From Anarhynchus alexandrinus (Eukaryota; Chordata; Aves; Charadriiformes; Charadriidae): DNA of 64,000 bases. Below are positions 1 to 13,100 of the stretch, in pieces; position 1 is the first letter of the stretch, and each line of letters starts with the position of its first letter. Below the pieces are notes generated by a model. The model was not told the origin of the DNA and searched no databases. It worked only from the letters and a program-made list of their open reading frames with translations. Made by a program: the position numbers and the translations under genes. Location of the stretch: positions 1,369,201 to 1,433,200 of the forward strand of contig VUYV01000044.1 of NCBI GenBank assembly GCA_008711295.1, read 5' to 3'.

Positions 1-3000
1 CAGAAATGTTTCTGCTATTTGCATTTACTTATACTGATGAGTTTACTATAAAGTAAGAATTATTGTACAAATTTCTGAAGTCATTAATTTTTCCTGATTT
101 CCCAAAGTACCTCATGCGCCTAATGTACGTGCAATTAGCTAAACTCTTCACACACCTGCAATCATTCTACCTGTGGATGACCTCTTTATACTCCTAACAC
201 ATTGTTTGTGCATATAGGACACCTACCTGCACACATAATCATAGCAAATCCATGAATGTATGAGGTACAAAATCGCATATTAAACCCTACAGATTAGCAA
301 CTTTCAAATAAAAGTCTGCTACTCTACTGAGGTATAACTAACCAAGCTAAGGAAGATTAGACAGCGTATCTCTTTAAGATTAAAGACCTACAGCATCACA
401 GACCTTCTGAATAACGGATGCTCCTTATGACAACTCAATGCAGTTGTCTGGATATGGGCCACTGTTTTTTCCCAAGCGCCAGCAGCTTGCTATTTGCTAT
501 TCATCTGCATGGCCACTGGCCAACCGGCTGCTTGTTGAACACACTCTGTTCAAACGCTAGACATCTGCTTGTCAGTTGGCTGTTCAGAGTAAGACAGCAA
601 CCACACGTCCCAAAAGGATAATTTTTTTTCACTGTTGCTTCCTTCTGATAGAGTATCATTCATAAACCAGGTCCAGGATTAAAACTTGTGGGAATAAGCC
701 CAGCTACAATTAAGCTGCAAGTGAGCTCGCTTGGAAAGGAAGATAAGGTACAAACCGAGGAGACACTGACTTTCTGAATGTCTTTCTGAAGACACATGAA
801 CTTGGAACAGGCATGGAATGTGCCACAGTCCACATCAACCAAGCACTGATGTATGATTTTTTGTGACCCTCTGTCTAGGTGAGCTGAGCAAGTGTTGACA
901 GTCACAGGCAGCTGCTGCCAGGAGCATGGGGGATCAAGGGTGAGAGTCCAGGGCTGAGAGCTGCTCATCGTTCAGGATGAGGAGAGAAAGTGCATGAGTA
1001 ATGCCCACTCCAGCACTATTCTAAGGGCCAAAACTGAGAAGCTGAACACACGCGTCAAGTGAAAAGTTCCCAAACTGCAGTTCAAGCACCCTATCATACA
1101 GGAATTCGATCGTAGAATAGTTTGGGTTGGAAGGGTCCTTTAAAGGTCATCTAGTCCAACCCCTCTGCAGTGAGCAGGGACATCTTCAACTAGAACAGGT
1201 TGCTCAGAGCCCCGTCCAACCTCACCTTGAAATGTTTCCAGGGATGGGGCATCTACCACCTCTCTGGGCAACCTGGGCCAGTGTTTCACTACCCTCATTG
1301 TGAAAAATTTCTTCCTTATATCTAGTCTAAATCTACCCTCTTTTAGTTTCAAGCCGTTACCCTTTGTCCTATCACGACAGGCCCTGCTAAAAAGTTTGTC
1401 CCCATCTTTCCTGTAGGCCCCCTTTAAGTACTGGAAGGCTGCAATAAGGTCTCTCTGGAACCTTCTCTTCTCTAGGCTGAACAACCCACACCCTCTCAGC
1501 CTGAACGCATAGGAGAAGTGCTCCAGCCCTCTGATCATCTTTATGGCCCTCTTCTGGACCCACTCCAACAGGTCCATGTCTTTCCTGTGCTGAGGGCCCC
1601 AGAGCTGGACACAGTACTCCAGGTGGGGTCTCACCAGAGCAGACTAGGGGGGCAGAATCACCTCCATCTCCCTGCTGGCTATGCTGCTTTTGATGCAGCC
1701 TGGATACGGTTGGCTTTCTGGGCTGCGAGCACACATTGTCAGCTCATGTCCAGCTTTTCATCCACCAGTACCCCCAGGTCCTTCTCGGCAGGGCTACTCT
1801 CAATCCCTTCATCTCCCAGCCTGTATTGATACCATGGGTTGCCCCAAAACAGATGTAGGACCCTGCACTTGGCCTTGAACCTCATGAGGTTCACACAGGC
1901 CAACTTCTGGTGCTTGTCCAGGTCCCTCTGGATGGCATCCCGTCCCTCAGGCATGTCAGCCTCACCACTCAGCTTGGTGTCATCCACAAATTGTTGAGGG
2001 TGCACTTTATGCCACTATGTCATTGACAAAGATATTGAACTGTACTTGTCCCAGTACAGACTCCTGAAGGATACCACTTGTCACCAATCTCCATCTGGAC
2101 ATCGAGCCATTGACTACTACCCTCTGGATGCGACTATCCAACCAATTCCCCATCCACCGAACAGTCCACCCATCAAATCCATATCTCTCCAATTTAGAGA
2201 GAAGGATGTTGTGGGGGACCGCGTGAAAGGCCTGTTGTTGATGTTCCAACAATTCTTTTCTTAACAACTTGTAAACATGGTTTGGGAACTGCTTCTGGCA
2301 TAGGCAGATCTAACAGCTCACAAAACAGTTTCTAAAAAATCTTGAGAAGAAAAAAGACACTATTAATAGAAAGAACAATGCTTGGCAACTCTGATTTTGA
2401 CTAAAAACCCCAAAGACCCTTTTTGCACATGCATGAAGTTCAATGCTGTGTGCCGTCATAACCTGTGCATGACAATTTTTTTCCACGTATACTAGGAAAA
2501 AGAGATCACAATCCCAAACACAAACAGACTGTGTTAATCTTGAATAAATCCATGCAAGTAATAGAATTGCTCCCACTTAACTGGTGAACCTGGAATCTCA
2601 TTCTGGCCTAAAGTCTGATAGTGCTAATGAATGCAATGCACTGTGATAGGCACTGTGAAGCAAAGCTGCATGTCTTAATTTTTGTCCCTAAAGAGTGTGA
2701 CAGCAGGCATAGGGTCTCCAAATGGCCTACAGCTGCTGAGCCACACAGAACCTCATGCTGGATATCTTTCTAGTATCACAAAGCAATTAAAAAAGCCCAA
2801 GAATGTAAAGAAATGCATTAATGCTGGACCTCAGGTCTTTCCAGAATGAGCTGACAGCCCTCTGGTTCAGAGAAATGCCTATTTAGTTCTTTTCTGGAGC
2901 AATATTTTAAGATAAAGTTGAAAAGAAGGGCTCATGGTCATGGATAGTTTGTCTTGGAAGATCAAGAAAAAGATTCCTTAGAAAATTGTGTGCTTCTGTT

Positions 3001-4092
3001 GCCTTAAAACACAACAGACTTGCAAGATATTCCGCAGGCATCCATCCAAAGACAGGGCAGAAGGATTATCTGTCAGGCAATGGTTTACAGCAGAGGTTTA
3101 GATTAATAAAATTTTTGGCCAATGTATGTTGATTTTGAGCATGAGGTAGAGCATAGGATTGGTTTCTTTGGTGACCATAAACCAAACAAGAATCGGGAAC
3201 ACTGAAATAATTTAATTCTAATACTAAAATTCAGTTCAAAATTCCTTCCCATCTGACATTCTAAACTTGCTAAAATTAGTCTGTCCACTTCAGCTGTTTG
3301 CACGGGGTGAGTCATCCAGGAGTTATCTGTAGCCTAAAGCAGTGACCAACAAATGAAAATGAATGTGGACGTTAAAAAATTTTGTAATGGTTGTCCTGGA
3401 CTTTTAATTAGAAGTACTGTCTGTGTGCTGCCACAATTTACTGTGAAACCCTGGACAAGTCATTCAGTTGTCTCTTATCTTCATAGGTGCTAAAAGGCAC
3501 CTAAATAGCTTTTAAAAAAAATAGACTTTCAGTCGTCTGTGCCTTACTTTGGTAAATAGAGGATCACATTGTGTTATCAACTCAAAGGTTTCATATGGAT
3601 AAACAAATGATTATGGAATACTGAGATCCTATGACATTTGGGCCATCTATGTGCTTCAATGAAACAAAGCAAATATATTCTGTAGAGATCTTAAAAAATA
3701 GCAGGGAGAGAAATGAGTGTGTGTTTTTTAAGTAAAAATACAAATCTAAAAGCATAGCTTTCATTCAAATAAACCTGTTTCTCACTGAATATCTTTGCTA
3801 TCCCAAAACAATATTACTTTTCCTCCCTCCTCAAACTTAAGTTGCTAATGAACCTGAGGTATGCTGTTGTCCTATCACTTATCAAATATATTCAGCAAGT
3901 CACCCAAAAATATCAAAACACTTAGCAATTTACAGAAACAGTTTATTACCACAGGAATTGTAGAAGATACCAAATTTCTGTTAGCTGCATTTAAAACGAA
4001 ACAGACTTTAAAAGGATGGTTTTGTACCTTTTCAAAGCATTGAAATATTCTTAGGTACCAAAATCAAAATATTTATGAGTGTCAGGTTGTAC
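1..4092 (-). other. PREX1: Partial PREX1 intron downstream of exon W13
   Basis: The next PREX1 exon (rest of PDZ1) should lie downstream. I looked for a reverse-complemented VAGLQVGRKIYSIN-like segment and did not find it. The intron has a 5'-truncated CR1 (about 1105-2240) and otherwise no element I recognise. Confidence 0.75.
1105..2240 (-). mobile_element. CR1 LINE, 5'-truncated
   Basis: On the minus strand it starts inside the reverse transcriptase ([18 protein letters not shown]), passes a FVDD catalytic motif (near 1985) and the ORF2 C-terminus ([19 protein letters not shown]..., 1140-1634), and ends in the CR1 3' region (on the plus strand TAGAATAGTTTGGGTTGGAA). Frame shifts, for example near 2006, make it inactive. 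Truncation at the 5' side is typical of CR1. Confidence 0.93.
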
Positions 4093-4185
4093 CTCTGCAG
4101 AAGACCCTCGTCGAACTGACTTCACCACGATTGCTTTGTTCTTTTCTTCCATGTCAAATCCATAGTCATCTTCTTCCGGTAAAAT
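4093..4185 (-). CDS. PREX1: PREX1 exon W13: start of first PDZ domain
   Basis: 93 bases, 31 codons, phase 0 at both ends. The acceptor is TGCTCTTTTTAAG and the donor GAG|GTACAA. It encodes [20 protein letters not shown] followed by [11 protein letters not shown]. The [11 protein letters not shown] stretch is the carboxylate-binding-loop region and first strands of PDZ1; SVRRGSSAE leads toward the PDZ helix. In human this continues as V-A-G-L; that exon is not in the window. The donor GTACAA is weak. Being symmetric, the exon could be skipped without a frameshift. Confidence 0.96.
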
Positions 4186-7100
4186 CTTAAAAAGAGCACA
4201 AGGTAATGCTTCATAAAGTGGGAGGTGTCCCTGCCTATGGCAGGGGGGGTGGAACTTGATGATCTTCAAGGTCCTTTCCAACCTGAACCATTCTATGATT
4301 CTATGATAAATATGGAGTTAGCTGAAAATCTGAAGGATGGAGATGAGAAATTGGACTTCTCATTGCAAGCCATGATTGACCTAGACTTGTAGATCTTAAG
4401 GCTGAATGGGACTATTAGGTCATCTGGTCTGATGTCCTACATAACAGAAGCCAAAAAATTTAATCTTGTTATTTCTTCATTGAGCCCTTACTACAGTAAA
4501 GCAGAATTTCCCAAGAGTTATCCAGTTATGATCTGCAGTCTTTAAGAAGTAAAGAATCTATTCCCACCCTTGAGAGTTTGTTCCAATGGTTAATCAACTC
4601 TTCTGTTAGAAACTGCATTTGGTTTTAACTTCTAGCCCCTCATTCTTCATTAGATCTTTCACTTTTAGGTTACATAATTCATCAATATTCAGTATTTTCT
4701 ATTGGTGAATGTACTTACAGATCAAACTGCAGTCATTTATTTACTTAAATTACATCATAATAGTTGGTCTGCTGGATAAAATACTGGATGACCAGAGAGA
4801 GAACAATTTCTGACATCTATAGGTCCTTTCTCTAGAGGACAGGCACACAAGCTTTGTGTTAGGGGAAAAAATACAAGACTCATGTCATGTGCTCAGTTGG
4901 CACCTTTTATTGTTGACAGAAGACTTGGTAGTTCTTGCTCCTGAGAATCTGCTTCCTCTTCTTTGCACAGAGGTCACACAGACCTGCCTTATAAATATTT
5001 TTTAAAATCATATCAATCATGGCAAATATATGTTTCACTCATCCTTTTCTAGTGGTTCATTAACAATGAAAAAAAAGCTTAACAACTGACTTCCCATTTG
5101 AAGAAAATAAAGCAAGCCTGGCCACTAGTAAATGGACAAGTGGAAATTCTACCAGATAAACATCTTGCATTTGAGCAAACACTACACATTTAAGAACCAT
5201 CTGATAAATTAGAATTGAGTTAAAAGGAAAAATAAAGCTATCCATAAGCTAGCATGCCACTCGCGGGGGGGGGGGGGGGGGGAAAAACTGAGAATAATTT
5301 CCTTGATTCTGATGTTTCCTGCACTATTTTAAAATATTGTCCTTTTTCTATTGAAGCCAATGTCCTCAGCCTATGAGCTTCATCCTTTTACCAAAATTCA
5401 CCTCAGAAAAAATTAAAGAAATAGAATAATCCTTTCCTGCAGGAGCCATACAGCCATGTTAAAATAACGCATGACATAACAGATCTGCAAGGAAAAACTG
5501 TTCATCAGATGATGTTCAGATTAAATGATGGAAAGGAAAGTAAGACTGAAAGGTAAGTTTGCCATTCTTGGATATTTCTAACAAAGTATTTTCAGAAGCA
5601 ATGATATTTATGCATGTTTAATAAAAGGACAGCCTAGAAAATTGGGTACATCACTGGTTAGATTTTTTGCGTTGCAAGTGTAGTGAACTTCAGCCCAACA
5701 CAAAAGTACAAAATATGTACTTTTATCACTTCACATTTGGGATTGAATAAAAAATTTCTAGGATAGCTCTCCCATCCAATTCTCATTTTACATTTGAGGG
5801 GACTGTTCAGTTTCTTTTGTTGGATTTTAAAAGCATATGTGAAAAGATATTTAAAGATTTGGAGACTTTGATTTGCCAAACTTAAGAAGCCAGCAGATAC
5901 ACATACTCACACGATCTCTTGGGTGCAGCTACCATTACTGTGCAGATGATCTTTTATATGCTATCATTTTTAATAACCTACCTTTCTCTGTTCATTAGTA
6001 CTGCAAAAATTTATTGTTTGAAAGCAAAGAACCAAAAGACTTTTAAGAAATCCCAAGTGCATCAACATTAGGGGCTTTATCACCATATTGTAAAGAAAGA
6101 AATCTTACATTCTGTATATACTGATGCTCCTGTACTGGGGACACCCTCTTATGAAAAGGTACACTAAGGATAATGAAGGCTATGATTCATCCTTTGTTAT
6201 AAAGTAGTAATACCTTGCAATTCCACAGCCGAACACCATTCATCCCTAAGGAGTCCAAAGCAATTAACTAACTTGCCATCTACAAGAATTACTTCTGTGC
6301 CCCTGAAATCCAATCAGTTTTTTGAACGTAAGGCAGCAGCTGTTTAATCGTGAAAGACAACCACGTTAAAAAATGAGACCATATGAGACATAAGCATGCT
6401 TAATCAAAACCAGAGGGCAAATGTAGTCAGAACATATTCAGAGAGTTTTGGCAGACATCGGAGGGGGAGGAGAGTGGGGAGAAAAGCTATGCAAAAAATG
6501 GTCTATTACACCTGTATCTGTTACATCCATGAAGCACTTTTGGCATGTGGGTCATGATACCCATGTGGTACATCTCTATACCTGCCCCCTCCTGTACAAG
6601 GAGGATTATGGGAATGCTCAGTGTCTATGAAGGGAGGTTTGACAGATTTCCAGAAGAATGAAGACAACAGAGATGTGAAGTAGCTTGATGCTTAGCTATG
6701 GGGTAGCTTCCAGCATTGCATTGTGCTAATGTCATGAGCGTGTGACTTAAACGCACAGGGTATAGTGTCCAGTTTACCCACCACACTTGCTGATCCCTCA
6801 AACTGCGTACACATGAAGGGCCTTGGATTGAGTGCTAAGGTTCCCCCAGTGAAGGAGGTGAAGGAACTGGATCCATTTCACTCTTGGCAGCCTCCCAAGC
6901 TGTTCATGCAGAAGCAGGAACTCTCAGCCTAAACTCCTGGAGACATCAGCAGCAGAAGAGGCAGCATATGTGGATCAACGACCATTTCCTAAACTAGGGC
7001 CCAGGATGCACATCCTTCTCTCACAGCCTTCCCTACAGCTCTCCAGCGTAAACCCTTCTCTGTTGGACGCACTTGAACAGTCTGACTTGGTTAAGAATTT

Positions 7101-10100
7101 CATAAGGAGTAGTGGCTTATCACATAATGTCAAGTCTGAATGCTTCACTGAACTGATGAAGTTTCTGTGGCCCTCAGCAGCATTCATTTGAAGGGAGCTA
7201 TTTTCCTGCCACCGTATCTCCCAGGTTTTTCCAGTCTCCCCAGCCTTTCAAAAGTCGAAAGCTGTGGGCCACTAAAACAAAATTTGAAAAGACAAAACTT
7301 CTTTCCAATTAGAAGCTCAAGAATCTAAGCCACCCCTACTGCTATTATCTTTAAAAGTATGTTTTGCCACATTAGCAAAATAGGCTTAATATACACAAAA
7401 TGACTCAAAGTTTCTTCTGCTTTGTGAGCTTTGAATTTGAGCACTGAAATTGAACTGTTCTCATTCTGAACAGTGAAAGATTTACAGCTTAAAGGATGTT
7501 TTTCGCTTCAAAGTTCATTGTAATTTTTAGTACATGAATCCACTCAAAGCCCTTATCTGGCCTCATACACCTGGATGATGGATGCCTCTTGTTACTGACT
7601 TGCCAGCCCATTTCCTTGGGAGATCAGAAATCCCTAGAGGATGGGCTCTTATTAGTGGCTCTCTTCCCAGGGGTGTTTTAAATCAATGATTTAATTCTCA
7701 GGCTACAATAGACTGTGGTACGCTAGTATAATGAAGAACAAAGGGAAATCTCTTTTTTGCTCTCTCTCTGCTGAAATTTTGCAGAATTAGGTCATTTTAT
7801 ATTAGCACAACACACAAAAATAATTCTCCTGGAATGATTAAAGATTCAAAACATTTTTATTACGGACCAAGTATGGCTTGCTTTGAGTAATACAAATTAC
7901 TATTATTTATACATGATTAGAATAGGAGAAATGTGCTTTATAGTTTTATAAGAATTTTAAGATGGATACTATGTTTATTGGATTAGCTGGTTTAAAACAG
8001 AGAAGACATGAACTCAAATGACAATACTACCTATTATCTAAAAACTTGGTATCTGAAGTGCTGAATTATAAGGACACTTCCATTTTCAAAGCTGATTCTA
8101 GAGCAGCAGTAACAGCAGTAGCAAAGCCCTGTGGATAGATGAATTTACCATCCTAATTTTCAGATGGTAAACTGAGGCATTGAGTCACTTCAGGCCACAC
8201 AGTGAGTTCATGTGAAAAGTTAAATGAAAAACCCAGGTAGCCCTGACTTCTGTGCTCAAACCATTGGCTTTCATTGAATATGCTACAGTACTCAGGCCTC
8301 TGCATGAGTTGAATTCCAGGACATGCCACAGCCCTGGCTGTAAACTGCAGTGAGACACAGCAACTACTCTTGCCTGCAATTACTGCAACAAACTACTGAG
8401 AAGAAGAAATATGGGATACCCTGGAGGAACGTAGGAGATATCACAGGTCTGGAAAGTTGACGAGGTTTAGACTTACAGTCCAGATCTCCAAGCCAGCGCG
8501 ACAGTTTTGAGAATGCAACACAAAACGTACACAAGCATCATCTTTAGAAATCACTGGAAATGCTTTTCTTTTGAGATCAGACAAGTAACGCACTAGAGTC
8601 TTCTGGGGACTCTAGCATTGTGTGTGCATTAAACCTCTTAGGCAACTTTGATGGAGGCCCATCTCTACAGGCAATGGTCCTTGTCTGATGTTCAGCTCCA
8701 AGCTACTGGCTGTAATTTGTGTTGTGGCTGGCATGGGCTAACAAGTAGAGGTGCCGATTAACACAGCACACACAGTAACCAAGTCACAATGCTTGGAGTC
8801 AATCCAAAATCCAAATTCTCTTCAACTATGCAAAGAATGTTGTATATTTTTTCAGTTTACCAAGATTTATGTCCTTCAATGAGAAACTATTGCACAAATA
8901 AATGAGTATTAAATTTTGTTTGAAGTGCATTTTTTCAGACTGAAAGTAATTTTTTCCTTGGCATTTCTAATGATATATTTGCCAAAACTTCTGTTGTTTT
9001 CTGTTTTCAAGGGCAAGCTCTCTAGTGACTGAGCAAACTTAGATGAAGGGGGTGGGAGAAGCTGTTCATTAAACAGCTAGGATTTCATGGCAGTGGAAAA
9101 GCATGTTTGAAAAGCCAGTGCTGAGGAAATTCCATTAAACCTCCTATGGTGGGATCGAGGGATGGGAAGGATCAATGCCCTATCTTGAGTTCAAGTCAAG
9201 AGGCAAGTAGTGATGTTCCACAGACAGAAAAGCCTCAGGATTCCAGCTGCTCATAACTGCTAAACACAGAATAAAATAGAAGTTGGGCACAAATTTTTTT
9301 GTGGGTAAGTGTCATGCATTTACTGTACTGCTATTTGCGGGTTATTCACAAACATTCAGGGGACTGCTAATTTATTTGTGAAAATTAGGGCAACTCATAT
9401 CTTTAGCAAGACTACTACCCATTTGACAAAATCTGTGCCCTCTAAGTAGGACATTTCCTACTCAGCATGTGCTGCTTATTTCAGATTGTTTACTTTTTGA
9501 GATGGGACTGTATTTTGACAGAGGCTGACTGATGCATTTCAGAAAAACAATAATAGTAATATTCAAATTACTCCTGTTGCAAATATTTCAGTTACCAAAT
9601 TATGGAGTGACTGGAAGGATCAATTAGGGATTATGATTAATCCCTAGTAAATAGTCCATGTGCAAGGTTTGCTTGTTTCTTCTGTCTCTTTAGTGAATAC
9701 TAATAAATGATTATTACATTAACAGAAAACACAATCAAAGACCTTTTAATCACTCATTTCACAGCTAATATATTACTATTGAGTTTTGTCATTTTAACAG
9801 AAGTGCCTTGAACTGACAGAAAAAAATGTGGAAAAGACACACTAGTCAATCTGTTTCCTCAAACTCTCTTGTCTTGATAAGATGGAAAATTAAAAATACC
9901 TGAACAATGGCAGTTCCCACCAATTTACATGAAACTGATCTCTGAGTGCTTTGCAAATCACAACAAAAAAACCCCACTGAGTGTATCACCTTTTAACTGC
10001 TTCCCTTTATCCAACAGCTCTCCATGAGGATAATCATATTAACCTGACACGCTAGTCTCTGGCACTGGATGCAGAGAGGAATAATTTTGAGGGACCATGG

Positions 10101-13100
10101 TGCTTTAAATATTACTTCTGGCCATTCAGACAAACACAGACTGGTCTCCTGGGAGACAAGACAACAGTGAGACAGTGAAGTTTGTGTGAACCACGGGAAA
10201 AATTTTCCCATATAATGGACCTCTGGATCTTTTCCAGCAATTCTGCTTTTGTAGTTTCTGACCCAAGTTTTTATCCTGCTCCTGTATTCTGCCAGTGTTC
10301 AAAGGCAGAAAAAGATGGGCCTGGAGCCACTGGCACTAAACAAGGATCTTGGAACAAAGAGTTTGCACCGGTCCGACTACCAAGTCCAAACAGCACTAGA
10401 GTAATCCCAGTGCAGTAAGGGCTGAGATGGCATTTAGAGAGGTGGGAATCTGGAGATAATAGTAACATTGCAAAAGGATGAACATAAAGAACAGTATTCT
10501 TTGGAAAATGGTTTCCATAAACAAAGTAAAGCTGATACTTAATCCAGTAAGGCAGGGCATATTCACATCACTTAGACAATGACGTCTGTATTCTTATCGG
10601 TCTTTTAAATTGCTTCTGAAGCCACCTCAAATATAAGGGTGTTTAAACTTGATGGCAGACCTCTCCCAAGACAGTAGTGCCCATTACTTTCTCCTCCACC
10701 TCATCAACACTGTGGTGCCTGCTCAGCGAACTCAAGAAACATACGGTGCCTGCTAAGACAACATCTCCAGCTCCCAGCTCACTTCCAGACTCTCTGAAGG
10801 GCTTCATGGGAATAGAAAGGGGTTGGGCTGTGAACTGGATGAAACAGTCATATCTCTTAGTCTCCTCTTTGCTTGAGACCTATTAGAAATAGGCAGGAAC
10901 TTACTTGCATTGGCACGTGTGTGTGTGTTAGCTGTGAATCCAAAGCTCCCAGGTACTGCAGGATGGTCACATGCTACAGAAGAAACCCTGCAACTTACAG
11001 ATTTCCCTTGCCACTAGAATAAGCTATGCACTCTGCCCAGCTAGAAAAGTCAGAGCTACAGAACTTGGTGCTCTACAGCAAAGTAGCTCAATAATTAGTA
11101 TGTAGGCAGTGAAGAAAGGCCTAGCTACAGGTGCAATTCCCCAGAATTTCAATTTTACTCTATTATTACTTTCCTTCTTATTCTCCTCTAGTATAAAACA
11201 ATACCAGTTTCACGGAAATGTCAAGGTTTACATTAACATATTTCTTACCAGAAGACTCTTTCCCAGAATGTTTTCCACAAGCTTGAAGTCATTACGTAAT
11301 TGTTTGCTCTTGGAACTGGTGCCTTCCATCTCCTCATCAGCATAAAAGCGGAAATATAAGGATTCATCCTTAAATTCACTTTTCTCCAGGACTGGAAACA
11401 AAAAAGAAAATTAAAAGAAATCCTAAACATTTCCCCAGTCTTTACAGAACAAAGACCAGATGCATCCCTGTCAGTCAGATAGTCAGCTTTATATTTTTAA
11501 GCTACTACTGTATTTTAGGGATATACTTTTCTCCACAGTGCATAGTAGGTCATTATATGATGTCTGACCTCCCTGGCACGTAGAATGAATATAAAATGCA
11601 GAAGATCCTCTTGGAAGAAAGATGCTACTCAATACCTTATGCTCCGTTCCCATGTCAAAATTAATATGGTAAAACCACAAAAGGAGCAAAGAGGGGTAAA
11701 ATGGCTGTTTAAATGTAAGTGATGACTAAAGGTAAGATATGGCTAAATAGACTACGGCTTTTCAACCTAAAAAGGAATTGAGAAGGAAAAGAGATCTGTA
11801 AAATTCTGGAAGGCATGAAAAAGTTCTTTACCGTGTTTTCAGACACGAGACCTGGGGGCTTCAAATAAAAGCAGCAAGTGACAATTTTAAAACCCGAGGA
11901 ACAACTTCTTCATTCAACATGCAAGGAACTCCTTGCCAAAGGATGCTATGTATGCTGACAGTTTACATGGGCTCAAAACAGATTAAATTCTTTAAAGAAA
12001 AACAATTATTCTTACATTTTGATCAAGTACTACGCAAATTCTCTATTAGTTATTTACAATAATCTGCTCTCAACAACTATTCAAAATATGGAGAGCAAAT
12101 GTTATTTGTGACTAAAACTGGATGTTTCATTGGAGGAACTATGTTTTACTCTTAGGACTTCATACATGCTATTTGATACTGATACAGATGTGGGTTTTTT
12201 ACTTTCCCAGTTTAGCAGCAGCGTCACTGAGGATAGATGATGTCTAATGTGGCAATTTGGCACTTCAGATTTGGAAGCTTCAGAGATTCAGCACTAAGGA
12301 TTGTGCTTTGTCCAAGTGGCAAGTACTAGGCAATTTTACTTTGTACCTGACATTTCTTGGTGATATTTCAGGACCGTACTTGGCTATGGATTGGTCTGAT
12401 GGCTCTGAAAGAGATGCAGTGAAAAAACATTCCCCTTCTAGCTTGTTGAATTGCTTCATGGCCCATCATAACTATTAGCAAGGGGATTCACTTGGGAAGG
12501 TAGTAGGCTTTGACATTTTGTGTAAGCTCAAAGACCTCTTTTTAGAAGGATGTGCTGGGATTCCTGCAATTGTATACATGTCAGCATGTATGGCACAGCC
12601 TATAGAAAAGGGATTTTCAGACAGTCAGCTAATCTGACTGAAGTAAGAGCTCCTTTAATTGGCTGTGGGAAGTAATATTGATGCATTACCATGATGCATG
12701 AAACCGTTATTGCAGAGTCCAACACCCAGTGCGACAGCTTCCTCCCGAGTCTGACAGTCTCCCTAGAAACAAGAGGATAAATATTACATCTCAGACAACT
12801 TCCTAAGCTAAATTACTTCCCTTCCCCACCGCATAGCTTGTGGCTCTGAAATTAGCAGGATGCTCTTTGTAGGTAACAACAGCAAGAAATTAAAATAGCT
12901 ACCTCATTGCTCAAACCCCACTCATTCCTATATATAGCATGTCTTGCCGCCTACAGGAACTAGGAGGACAAAGACCAGGATTCTGGAAAGTAGCTGTTTA
13001 ACCCACAAAGAGACATAATATTATCTCAATGTAAAGACTTCTTATTTGCAATCATAGTGTCAGACTTCAGGACCATTAGCCACAGAGAATAAAACTCAGA

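Larger units (their letters stand above)
4186..11248 (-). other. PREX1: PREX1 intron W12-W13
   Basis: 7.1 kb, phase 0. Carries a short CR1 tail close to the W13 acceptor, an ancient CR1-like fragment, a run of 18 G and a MIR-like segment near 8.2 kb. The remainder shows nothing I recognise. Confidence 0.75.

Noticed and set aside
4051..4281. 76-codon minus-strand ORF around exon W13 taken as a single protein
   Set aside because: Its first part is the CR1 tail and its last part is intron; only 4093-4185 is PREX1 coding sequence.
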